A DNA stretch of 64,000 bases from Viridothelium virens (Eukaryota > Ascomycota > Dothideomycetes > Trypetheliales > Trypetheliaceae). This document shows positions 33,414-43,584 of this stretch, piece by piece. Under the pieces are notes generated by a model, which saw nothing but the letters and a program-made list of their open reading frames with translations, did no database searches and was not told where the DNA came from. A program made the translations under genes and the position numbers. The stretch spans positions 248,001 to 312,000 of the forward strand of contig ML991792.1 of NCBI GenBank assembly GCA_010094025.1, read 5' to 3'. Each line of letters begins with the position of its first letter. The stretch's first letter is position 1.

Positions 33414-35326
33414 ATGACGAAAAATGATAGCCAGAAGACGGCAATAATTATTGGTCTGTGATATCCTCTCGCGATAGTCAATCATTAAATAACTAGAACA
33501 CAGGAGCCGGGGTTGGGGGCGTTGCAACTGCAGCACGTCTTGCAAAAGCCGGATTCCGAGTAACTGTAGTCGAGAAAAATGACTTCTCAGGAGGCCGCTG
33601 TTCTCTCCTTCATCATGATGGCTATGTACGCCGACATATACTTGTTCTTCTTGTCGTTTTCTCTTGTCTCCTTTCTGATTATGTTTAGCGTTTCGACCAA
33701 GGGCCCTCCCTTTTGCTTATTCCCCGTTTCTTTCACGAAATCTTCCGGGAGCTTGGTACCTCTCTTGAAGCCGAGGGTGTCAAGTTACATAAATGCGACC
33801 CAAACTACAATATATGGTTTGGGGATGGGTCGAACTTCAAGCTATCGACCGACCTTGTTTCAATGAAGAGCGAGATTGCGAAATGGGAGGGCATTGACGG
33901 CTACGAACGCTATCTACGCTTTCTGCAGGAGTGTCATCGCCATCATGAAATTAGCGTCAAGCACGTCTTACGAAAGAACTTTCCGTCCCTCTTAAACATG
34001 CTAGACCTGGAGTTCCTGAGGAATTTATTTCAATTGCATCCATTTGAAAGCATTTATAGTCGTGCAAGTAAATACTTTTGGACAGAGCGGTTACGGCGTG
34101 TATTCACTTTTGGGAGCATGTATTTGGGCATGAGCCCATTTGACGCCCCAGGAACCTATAGTCTCTTGCAATATACGGAATTGGCGGAAGGAATCTGGTA
34201 TCCGGAAGGCGGGTTTCACAAGGTATTTGGGGAAGTCCAACAGACCAACTGACCCTGGACTAACTTCTCCCAGGTCGTCGAGGCCCTCGTCAACGTAGGC
34301 AAACGCCTCGGAGTGAACTATCATTTCTCCACCCCTATAAGCTCCATCGCCCTCTCCCCAGACTCCCGCACCGCAACTGGAGTCGTTCTCGCCTCTGGCC
34401 GTACGCTCACGGCCGATGTCGTAATCTGCAATGCCGACCTTGTCTACGCCTACAACAACCTCCTACCCCCTTCCTCTACCGGGAGGTCCTACGCCAAACG
34501 CGACGCCTCCTGCAGCAGCATCTCCTTCTACTGGGCCTTGAATCAGCAGGTCCCCTCCCTCACCGCACACAACATCTTCCTCGCCTCCGCCTACCGCGAA
34601 TCCTTCGACTCCATCTTCAAGAAGCACCTCATCCCAACCGAACCCTCCTTCTACGTCAACGTCCCCTCCCGCATCGACCCGACCGCCGCTCCCCCTTCCA
34701 CCGACGCTCTCGTCGTCCTCGTCCCCGTCGGCCACCTCCTCGACAACGACTCCGGCTCCCACGCCGGCGCCGGCACCACCTCCACCACCTCCACCAGCAG
34801 CACCACTACACAGCAAGACAAAACGCCGCAAGACTGGCCCAGCATGCTCGCCCTCGCCCGCCGCACCATCCTGTCCACCATCGCCGCCCGCACCGGCACC
34901 GACCTCGCCCCGCTCATCGTGCACGAAAGCGTCAACACGCCGCTATCGTGGCGCTCGCGCTTCAATCTCGACCGCGGCGCGATTCTCGGGCTGTCGCACT
35001 CGTTTTTCAACGTGCTCGCGTTTCGGCCGGCGACGAGGCATAAGAGGATAAAGGGGCTGTATTTTGTCGGGGCGAGCACGCATCCGGGGACGGGGGTGCC
35101 GGTGGTGTTGGCGGGGAGTCGGATTGTGGCGGGGGAAGTGTGTAGGGATTTGGGGGTGGGGGTGCCGTGGGAGGATGGGGGGAAGGAGGGGGCGGGGGAG
35201 AAGGGGAGGGAGGTGGGGGAGTTGGATAGGGTGAGGAGGGGGCCGATGGTGAGTTGGGTGCATGTTTTTCTGATGGTGGTGGTGGCAATGGTGGTTTCTG
35301 GGGTGCTGTTTGGGTTGAGGGGATGA
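33414..35326 (+). CDS. carB: Phytoene desaturase
   Basis: FAD-dependent CrtI-type enzyme that introduces the successive desaturations of phytoene (to lycopene and beyond). Four exons, 33414-33453, 33504-33625, 33689-34222, 34274-35326, give 582 aa. The N-terminal dinucleotide-binding motif IIIGAGVGGVATAARLAKAG is split by intron 1, followed by VEKNDFSGGRCSL and RFDQGPSLLLIP. The C-terminal bacterial-type phytoene dehydrogenase signature is seen around GLYFVGASTHPGTGVPVVL. The protein ends in a hydrophobic anchor (WVHVFLMVVVAMVVSGVLF), typical of fungal desaturases. Third codon positions are almost all C from 34,320 to 34,980, then almost all G from about 35,080 to the stop. Confidence 0.96.
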
Positions 35327-37618
35327 AGATGGAGATGGAGTGGACAGGTAGGAAGCTTCTTTGTGAAAAGGAGGACTGTGACGCTTTTGTGATAGTGAAT
35401 GTATTCATTCTACTCTTAGTTTGGCATTTTGATATTTGTTTACTCTGTTTTTGGAGATGTTTACCTCTCAAGTTCTCATAATGTGTCAATACTGGAGAAC
35501 TCAGAGGATGCGCGGAAATCTTAACAAGTGGCTCAGGTAAACTAGCAAACCCCCCCACATATTCACGTCGATATTTATGGCTCAATCGTAAGAGCATGAC
35601 CGGCAGCGATGGCGAGCGAGTCTTGCATAATGTATATATTAGATAAAGATTCTGCCATACGAATCCTTGTTACGTGAGAGTTCTGTTCTTGAATTCCATG
35701 CATCCATTTATGCCTAAGTATATCAATCAGCCTCGATACATCAGGTTTAGATCTGGCCCCTCGTCTCGCAGTGAGCTACGTAGAACCTCCTGTATACTAT
35801 GATGAGTTCGACAGAGACAGATACGTGTTGATTCGATTCAGACGCCTGGTGTGAGGGACTTTAGCCCTTGAGCACCAGTTGTCCTAAAAAGCAATTAAGA
35901 TTTATCGTCTTCATTTCTTAAGATAGTCGCTAAGTTCATTTCAAGCGGCAATGACACTTTACCTCATCCGTCCCAGCCGGTGTGAATTGAGTTATAGCTC
36001 ACCCGGTCAAGAAAGCTTATCGCCCCGCAAATCGGTTAAGCGCGCAAGGATTTGCGAGTCATCTACCGATGATGGGTCGGTGATTAATTCTGCTACTGCA
36101 CGATCCAGACGTTCCCGAGCTGCATGATGTGCACTCGGTGCGAAATTCCTTCGTCTCCACCTCTGGACGAACCGGATGAAGCCGAAAGCCGTTACACGCG
36201 GATCAAGACGGATGTCTTCTGTAATCATTGCAGCATGTGATGATCTGGTCATGACAAAGGGACATTGAAAAATCTTCTGAGGCTCACACGATCGTGGCGA
36301 GACTTGTTTGTTCCTGACGTACATTGTGTAGCTATTGTGGCGAATGGATAGCTGTTTCATCTCTGACAGCCTTCGGTCTGTCCAGATCTCCCCACCAATA
36401 CAAGGAACACGCGCATGGTAGATGTAATTGAAGGATGCTCTGAAGTACAATCCCGTCAAATGGATGAGTCAACGAATCCGGGTCGCAGATAACTCGAGGC
36501 GAGCAAATGCAAGGGTGGCCAGCAAGGAAGACTGGGGTGAAGCTTGTGACCGCACATCAATTTGGTGATTCGTTCATCTCCACCAAATTGCATGGTGCCA
36601 AGATGAGGAGAGGCCGACCAGGCTGATTCAATATGCGCTGTCAACGAAAACAGTCTATCAGTTTCGTGCAGGGAACCAGGAGATGGCCAAATCATAACAT
36701 TTTCGAGATGACCGCCCACGCTGACCGATCTTAGGGCAACATGCATCAGCTCGCGGATGGCAGCATGGAAAAGCGCCGAAATGAAGCAATTAACCAGCCA
36801 TGGCAGACTTGGTCAGCCACAGCACTCCCACCGTCTTTCCTTGATTGTTCGATGTTGGGTTAAGATGGAAAAGGCCTGGGCTACTGTCGTGGTGCAATCA
36901 AGCTTTACCGTTCCAGCCACACTTAAACCCAAAACAATTGGCTTCTCACTATTGTTCTGCCGATCGTTGCTGAAGTGAGATGGGCAGGGATAGGTGGGAG
37001 CTTAGTTAGCAGAGCAAGGGAGCTCCCGAGTTCAATCGGATCCTCCTGCCGCTGATTGACATCACCACATCACCCTCTCGTCCCACTCAATCCTAGGCTT
37101 CAGAATGAATCATTGCACTAACCAATCACCCAATCCTGGCCTTCAAACGAGCTCTCAACGCTGCTTTAGTATTTGCGGGAGCGTTGAGCGGTATCCAACA
37201 AGCATCGGCTACGTCGGTTCGGCTCATGCAGTGGGACAAGCTCATGAGCAAGGAATTCTTCGAGCTATGGTTGAGCCAACGCGTCGAGGAATGTGATTGA
37301 CTAGCCTCTCATGATCTTGCCCTAACTGTAGCGCGTTAGAGTAGTCGGAATATGTCTCCACTGCACTGTAGCGGCATCAGACCATAGGCACTTTCGCCCA
37401 AGGTACGTACAGTAATTTCTTACAGCATCGACGTCAGTAAGGCAAAGAGCCCGTCTCGTTTCAAGTTCCCCCCATATATTGTGCGCCCAGCCGCCAACGG
37501 AGCTTTTCCCACGTTCCATCTTTGCCAAGAGCTGTACCGTTGTATACCTTGTGTTCGAAGGGTCCTTTCCCAGCTTCCTTGAACGGTTCCTAGCAGTACT
37601 CTGCAAGAAGTCGCAAAG
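35327..37618. other. 2.3-kb gap between carB and the opsin gene
   Basis: No recognisable gene. On the minus strand two open stretches abut: 36,456-36,746 (96 codons from an ATG) and 36,007-36,459 (no ATG at its head, ATG further in). The second ends in a charged segment (HHAARERLDRAVAELITDP) that looks protein-like, but neither matches a family I know and no splice joins them convincingly. The remainder is presumed 3' UTR of carB and promoter of the opsin. Confidence 0.4.
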
Positions 37619-38687
37619 ATGTCCGACACACTTTACAAGAGAGCTGGCGGTAACCAGGCCCTCAATATCAACGGTGAGTACCTCCGGTTGTAATTCTGAA
37701 GAAATTGGCTTGTATGCTCATACCCAACCCCTAGGCAACACGGTCAATGGCAAGAGCGTTGACATTGCTATCACTACCCATGGTTCGGATTTCTACTGGG
37801 CCATCTGCGCCGTCATGGCCTTTGCGACTTTCAGTTTCATTGGCTTGTCAGCGACCAAGCCACGAACTGACCGTATCTTCCACTACATCACCGCTAGTGT
37901 GACTATGGTGGCCGCCATCGCCTACTTCTCCATGGCATCCAATCTTGGCTGGACTCCAATCGATGTCCAATTTCGCCGCGGCGACCCAAAAGTTGCTGGT
38001 ATCAACCGCGAGATTTTCTATGTCCGTTATATTGACTGGTTCATCACGACCCCGCTTTTGCTTATGGACTTGCTCCTTACTGCTGCTACTCCCTGGCCCA
38101 CGACCCTGTTCGTCATCTTGGTTGATGAGGTTATGATTGTTGCTGGTCTTGTTGGTGCGCTCGTCCGAAGCTCTTATAAGTGGGGATACTTCACCTTCGG
38201 TATGTTGGCTCGATAAATGTGTTCTTATCTCTTGACGAAAACTGACTCTTTCTGAATAGGCTGTGCTGCCCTCTTCTACATCTGGTACCATCTTGGCTAT
38301 GAATCCCGTGTCAACGCCAACCGGCTCGGTAAAGATGTCGGCCGTACTTTCCTCATGTGCGGCTCTCTCACTGCCTTCGTCTGGCTCTTGTACCCCATTG
38401 CCTGGGGTGTCTGTGAGGGTGGCAACATCATCGCTCCAGACTCTGAGGCCGTCTTCTACGGAATCCTTGACTTTGTTGCCAAGCCCATCTTTGGTGCGGC
38501 CCTGCTCTGGGGTCACCGCAACATCGAGCCTGCCCGCCTCGGTCTCCGTATTCGCGAGTACGATGAGGACCCAGCTGTTCTCGGTGGTACTGTTGGCCAT
38601 CGGGAGAAGGCGACCAATGGGGCGACCAATGGTGTGACCAACGGTGAGACGACTGGTACTACTACCGAGCCTGCCGCTCAGGTGTAA
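37619..38687 (+). CDS. carO: Microbial (type 1) rhodopsin, CarO-like, proton-pump signature
   Basis: Seven-helix retinal protein predicted to be a light-driven proton pump. Three exons, 37619-37673, 37735-38199, 38260-38687, give 315 aa. Helix C reads YVRYIDWFITTPLLLMD, giving R116, D119 (bacteriorhodopsin D85), T123 (T89) and D130 (D96). The retinal Schiff-base Lys is K248 in ILDFVAKPIFGA. WPTTLFVILVDEVMIVAGLVGAL and SSYKWGYFTFG are as in Leptosphaeria and CarO-type rhodopsins. The tail is Thr/Asn/Gly-rich (repeats of ATNG/VTNG). An Asp rather than Glu at the donor site separates it from sensory-like NOP-1. Clustering with carX suggests local retinal supply. Confidence 0.95.
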
Positions 38688-39885
38688 GGAATGAAGTAAT
38701 TTGTAACGGGCATGCCCATAGAGTTACATGTTGGAAGTTGATGATGGGGGTGTGAAAGGATGAGAGATGTGATTTGTCTGTTACCATGGCACTCTTTGAT
38801 ACCAGCTGTCGCTTCACGAAGCGACGAGCATGTTCGAAATACCCTCACTGCGGAATGGTCTGGGCGACCTGATGTTGTTCTTTTTTTTTAAGATACCTCA
38901 ACTAGTTTAAAATATCCCATATGATCAGAACGTGACTCTTTTGCTTCATTTGCCTTCGATTTTCCGCAAGTGCTCTCATTCTCCAATTCATACCCGTCGA
39001 CTTGGAAAGTCTTACTCTGGGGTTCAGAGAGAACAGCCTGTTCTTGTCAATATGTTGAGTTGCGTTCGCTCTCGCTGATGTCTTTGGAAGTATGGAAGAG
39101 GTGTGCTCTTGCGTTTACTGCAGCGAGAAGCAATGAGAGAACCAGGAGCTTGTTTTTTGCATAAACTGTCTGTTGATTCGATAGGGAAGCAACGCATCTT
39201 GCTTTGCATGCAGATTCATAATAAGTCGGCACTCATCTGGGTTGGTCAAATTATTGCTAGACTCGTCACTCAGTACAGGGACCGTTTCTTTACTGCCTCA
39301 TTGTTCATGCTGGCCACAAGTTATCCATCGGTGTCAAAGGGGCTGCAACTGCTGGAGTTGCGGTCGTGACGGAATGGAACGCACCCAAATGAGACTTCAC
39401 CCAAAAAAAAAAAACCACCAGAGATTGTGAAGCTCAAACTCAATCTCCTTGATGATTGTATCGATAATGATTTCTAAGATTGTTGCGTCATTGTTTACTG
39501 CTGCCGCTAATAATTCCCTCGAGTATCCAAACCGTGATCTACTTTAAAGCCTCATGATCCGTCAAGGCAAATGCTTACTGGACGAGAGTCTTTTCAAAAA
39601 GCCAAATAAATCTCTTTACCATACCATGCGACAGAAACCGACGACTCCAGTAGGTCTTTGCGGTGCCAATTTAATATCATCAAAAACATGTTCTTCGTAT
39701 GAGCACTAGAGCGCCGCATAAGTGTTGTGCATCTATCTCCTCCAAAATACGGCGCCGCACAATGTCTATAGCGCGCAGCCACCTTCACCGGCACAACCGG
39801 TCAACTTTCAACAAGAACGTCCTTTGCTCCACTGAACCCAGTTTGGCTGCCCGCGGATTTTCCCAGTTAGCGCTGCCCGCGCGGC
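38688..39885. other. Intergenic region opsin / GPI2
   Basis: 1198 bp with homopolymer runs near 38,880-38,889 (T) and 39,402-39,413 (A). No gene, RNA gene or repeat family was recognised. The right part is presumed GPI2 promoter. Confidence 0.4.
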
Positions 39886-41592
39886 ATGGCCGTCAACTTG
39901 GGATACCGTGATCCGGACGGCGAAGTCGACCTCCATCGCAAAACTCAACCCACCAGTTCCAATCCTCCCCCGCCGCTAAAGGAACTGCCCTACGCTCCCG
40001 ATCCGTCGCGCCTGGCACCCGAAGATGCCATTAATTCTGGTTCAGATACTCCGCGAAGAATTAGGCAGAAGAGTCCACTGGGAATGGCGAACGGGGCGGC
40101 AGGGAAGGGGAACGGGTCATTGGCGACGAGTAGAGACAGTTCCGTAGCAAGAGGCGCGAATGCGAGTATTAGTAATGGGAGAAAGAGAAGGGAGAAGGAT
40201 ACAGACAAGGAGAAGGAGAGGGCACGAAGTGCAAGCCGGAGGCGGAAGGGGGGCAAGGGAACGTGGAAGAAGTTGCTTTGGGTGAAGCAGTCCTGTATGC
40301 TCTGCCCTTCTGGCACGACTCTTGGACCATAACCGGCGCGAAGAATGGATTGGCTGATACAAGCTGGCATTTCTCATGAATAGATCCCGATAATTACACA
40401 GACGAAGAAACCTTCCTCGACCACCTCCAACGCAACCCCCGGCTCCAACCTTACGAGTTCTGGACCCTTGTCGCCGACTCCACTGTCATCGTTCAACACT
40501 GCTGCTCCGTCCTCATCTTCATCTGCTGCTTTGTCGGAATCTACCAGGAGCGCGTCTCCCCGATTACCATCGTCAGCGTCGGCAGCCTCTGCACCGTCCT
40601 TGGATGGGTCATCTGGGACCACTGGGTCGGACAGGAAGAAGAGGCACGAGCACAGCTCGAACTCCATGCCGAGTTCGCCGAAGAGGCGTCTACGGGGGCG
40701 GTGAACTCTGATAGCTCAACGACAACGGCAGCGAGAGAGCCAATCAATGTAGTTAGGGATGACCAGCAGCAAGCGAGGGACCTTGCTGTGTCGACTGGTG
40801 GGGATCGAGACGCGTCCTCGACGAGTCGAAATGCGTCAAGTCTGGCGACGAATAGCACACCATTGACGCCGTCGGGGACAGGTCATCCGACTGGAGCAGC
40901 GAGTTTTGCGAATTATAGCTATTATCCGCCGTATGGAGGGACGTCAACAGTTTCGCCGAGAAACCAGCAACGTCTAGCTACGGCCAAGTCGGCGATGCTA
41001 ATATATTGCGCGTTGCTTGGACTTAGTCCGATTCTGAGATCTCTTACCAAGTCCACGACCAGTGACTCCATTTGGGCCATGAGCTCGTGGTTGATGTTCA
41101 TCAATGTGTTCTTCTTCGATTACGGGGGAGGCGTAGGAGCTAAGTATGATATTTGAACCTCTCTTTGAGGTCTATTGATTCTAATCTATATCTAGGTTCC
41201 CGGCATCTCTTTCTACGAATGCGGCAATCATGGCATCAACCGTACTGGCATCCAGGCTGCCTTCAACAACCCATGTGTTTTCTCTCACTCTATTCTCTAT
41301 CGAAGTGTTTGGCTTATTTCCCGTCTTTCGTCGACATCTTCGTCACAATTCCTGGCAGGGACACCTCACCCTCACATGTGCCCTCGTCATGGGCCAAGGG
41401 GCTGGGGTTGGTCTCATTTTCCCTGGTGCCGGGATTGGGGCCGCTATAGCCGGCATTATTGTTAGTCTCCTCCTCACCAGTCTTGCCATGGGTATCTGCG
41501 CTTGGTGGCTCATTGGCTTGCAAAAATACAAGAATGAAATTCACGGTCCTTGGGATCCTGCAAGGCCAGTCCTTCGAAGGCACTGGGACTGA
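39886..41592 (+). CDS. GPI2: GPI2 / PIG-C, subunit of the GPI-GlcNAc transferase
   Basis: ER membrane subunit of the complex that adds GlcNAc to phosphatidylinositol, the first step of GPI anchor synthesis. Three exons, 39886-40294, 40384-41143, 41196-41592, give 521 aa. The disordered, basic N-terminus (to about 125) leads into the family core KKLLWVKQSYPDNYTD, formed across intron 1. Hydrophobic segments follow (VLIFICCFVGIYQERVSP, VLGWVIWDHWVG), then a Ser/Thr-rich insert of about 100 residues, then KSAMLIYCALLGLSPILRSLTKSTTSDSIW and the final helices. The stop lies only 5 bp from the stop of the next, convergent gene. Confidence 0.92.
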
Positions 41593-41597
41593 GAGGC

Positions 41598-42848
41598 TCA
41601 ACCGCTTTGCGAACTGCTCCATATAGCCTCTTCAAGATAACCATTCATGGCCATTGCCAAAATTTCCTCGCGAGTTGGATTCTTCCGATGAGAGGGACTA
41701 GGTCTGTAGGTATTGACTTGCTTTTGGTACTCCTCCCATGTGCAGGAAGAGCTCAGTCTTCCAGGACAGCGTCGATAGGATTCGGTCCATGGTGCCGTCC
41801 AGTGATTGAGATCGATCGCCGAGAGCCTCTTCGCGGCCCGATCCCTCCTCGACAATTCGAGCATAACTTTTCCATTCGCAATACTCCAAAGAACCTCCAG
41901 ATCCTTCTCCCCCCAATCCTCTCCTTGACCATCACGCAAGACTGCGGACGACATCAAATCCACCATCGTCCCTCCATACGGCATTCCCTCCCTCCGATCA
42001 ATCACATCATTCGTCAAAAACAACTCCGGCGCCCACGGCTCGCACACCGCAAGCTCCAGATTCCGCAACTTGACCTCTCCCCCTACCGCCACACACTCCA
42101 GCCCCCCCAACCCTCGCGCAATCGACCGAAAGTACTCCCACCGGTGCTGGCCATAGCCCGGCCGGCACCACCCTGACAGATCGAGGCGCACGCAGCGCAG
42201 GTTCGGGAGGTCAGTGCGCAGTGTTCCCAGCCGGCGCTGAGTCCATAGGCCACCGCAGGCGTCTGCGCTGGTGTACGCGAGCCATTCGTGCGCGGTGGCC
42301 GCGTCGCCTTGGGCTACGAGGCGCAGGTTGATGCTCAGGATGCGGATCTCTTGTGCGCGGGAGGAGCCGAGCTGGGAGAGGAAGCTGTGGCAGTGGGTGA
42401 CGGTGGTGAATTGGAAGATGTTTTCGCGGTGGAGATATGCGAGGGAGGTGGCTTCGGTGTGGATTTGGCGGCAGGTGCGGAGGAGGTTGAGACTGAGGAG
42501 TGGGATGCTGTGGAAGGGGGATTTGATGGTTGAGGTGGAGGGAGAGTAGATGCAGGGGTCGATGAAGGGCTCCGAGTCGGTTAGGGCGAGACGATAGATC
42601 TTGTGACGGAGCTCGGCTGGAAGGCAGAGGAGAGGAGAAAGTCGTGAGGGACTTTGCTCGAGCGGCTGCTCTGAAGCTTCTTGAGGCTCAAGTGGGATTT
42701 TTGTCGCATAGGCCTTGGGAGGCTTCACATCGACTGCTATTGGCTCCAGAGTGATTGCCATGGTCGCTGCGCAATTGAGGAATTTCTCCAGAAGAGAACG
42801 GCAGAGTGAGATAGGAACTTGGTCGTCTGGAGGCGACCAGAAAAACAT
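41598..42848 (-). CDS. F-box-like / fungal LPAELRxxIY protein
   Basis: A single exon of 416 aa. Near residue 75 lies LLCLPAELRHKIYRLAL, the F-box-like opening common to a large fungal family, followed by LLRTCRQIHTEATSLAYL and a region rich in Leu and Trp. F-box-like proteins may recruit substrates to SCF ubiquitin ligases, but most members of this expanded family are uncharacterised. Two ATGs are possible: 42,848 and, in better agreement with usual N-termini, 42,761 (MAITLEPIAVD). The C-terminal end is basic and ends at a stop 5 bp from GPI2. Confidence 0.8.
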   Translation of the reverse strand: MFFWSPPDDQVPISLCRSLLEKFLNCAATMAITLEPIAVDVKPPKAYATKIPLEPQEASEQPLEQSPSRLSPLLCLPAELRHKIYRLALTDSEPFIDPCIYSPSTSTIKSPFHSIPLLSLNLLRTCRQIHTEATSLAYLHRENIFQFTTVTHCHSFLSQLGSSRAQEIRILSINLRLVAQGDAATAHEWLAYTSADACGGLWTQRRLGTLRTDLPNLRCVRLDLSGWCRPGYGQHRWEYFRSIARGLGGLECVAVGGEVKLRNLELAVCEPWAPELFLTNDVIDRREGMPYGGTMVDLMSSAVLRDGQGEDWGEKDLEVLWSIANGKVMLELSRRDRAAKRLSAIDLNHWTAPWTESYRRCPGRLSSSCTWEEYQKQVNTYRPSPSHRKNPTREEILAMAMNGYLEEAIWSSSQSG

Positions 42849-43584
42849 TATTATGGCATTTTCATTGTTATACTCCGTACAGTCGTAATAATATACCTCA
42901 GCTCGTGGGTCAGCCGAGTCAGCAATTTCTCGTAATGGCTTGCGCCATTCGACTCCACGGCTCTCTTCCCGGACAATGGGGGAACCTAAAATTCTCGAGA
43001 CCAGCCGCTTTCACATGAGCTCGTACTGCTGTGTATCTCGCTGGACATCACAATGGCGTTCCATGGCAGCATGGTAATAGTCCCTGCATAAACATTTACG
43101 GGAATCCGTACAGTCCCTAGTAGACTAATTCGTCCCTTCACCGGTGAACGGCTTCGTACCGTCTGCAAGTGGGCAAAGTCATCTAGAACTCAGCCTTTCG
43201 GGAGCTCAGATGTTTTCGTTCCCTTTCCATTTCTACACTCATTTCAGCGCCTCTACGGAATACTCCATAGAAAATCATCATCCTCGCCGTCAAATACCCA
43301 ATAGTGGTGCGGACCCCGGCCAGAGGTGGTTCGGGCGTCAAGAGTCTCAGCCCCTTAGTCTTAACTTAGACAGCGGCAGCCTTCAGCTTTGCCTCTCTCG
43401 GCGCGTTGGATTGCTTTTCGAGCCAAAGCTCTTCAGCTGCTCTCCCATCCGTTCACTTTGTACCTTTACTTTCTCATCAGTGAAGTGTTGCGCCGCTGCT
43501 GACTGTCGGTACGAGAAAATCACCTCTCGAGTTCAAGTTCCAGCCCCGCCATCTGCCCCTCGTTCCTGAAGCGGCCAGCGAATC
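42849..43584. promoter_or_regulatory. Divergent intergenic region, F-box-like gene / annexin
   Basis: 736 bp between divergent start codons. It contains an exact TACTCCGTA at 42,871-42,879, close to the F-box-like start. No gene was recognised; 43,430-43,580 is presumed annexin 5' UTR. Confidence 0.4.

Noticed and set aside
36995-37070. A GTTCAATCGG-containing stretch that resembles a tRNA B box
   Set aside because: No matching A box, anticodon arm or acceptor stem can be folded around it.
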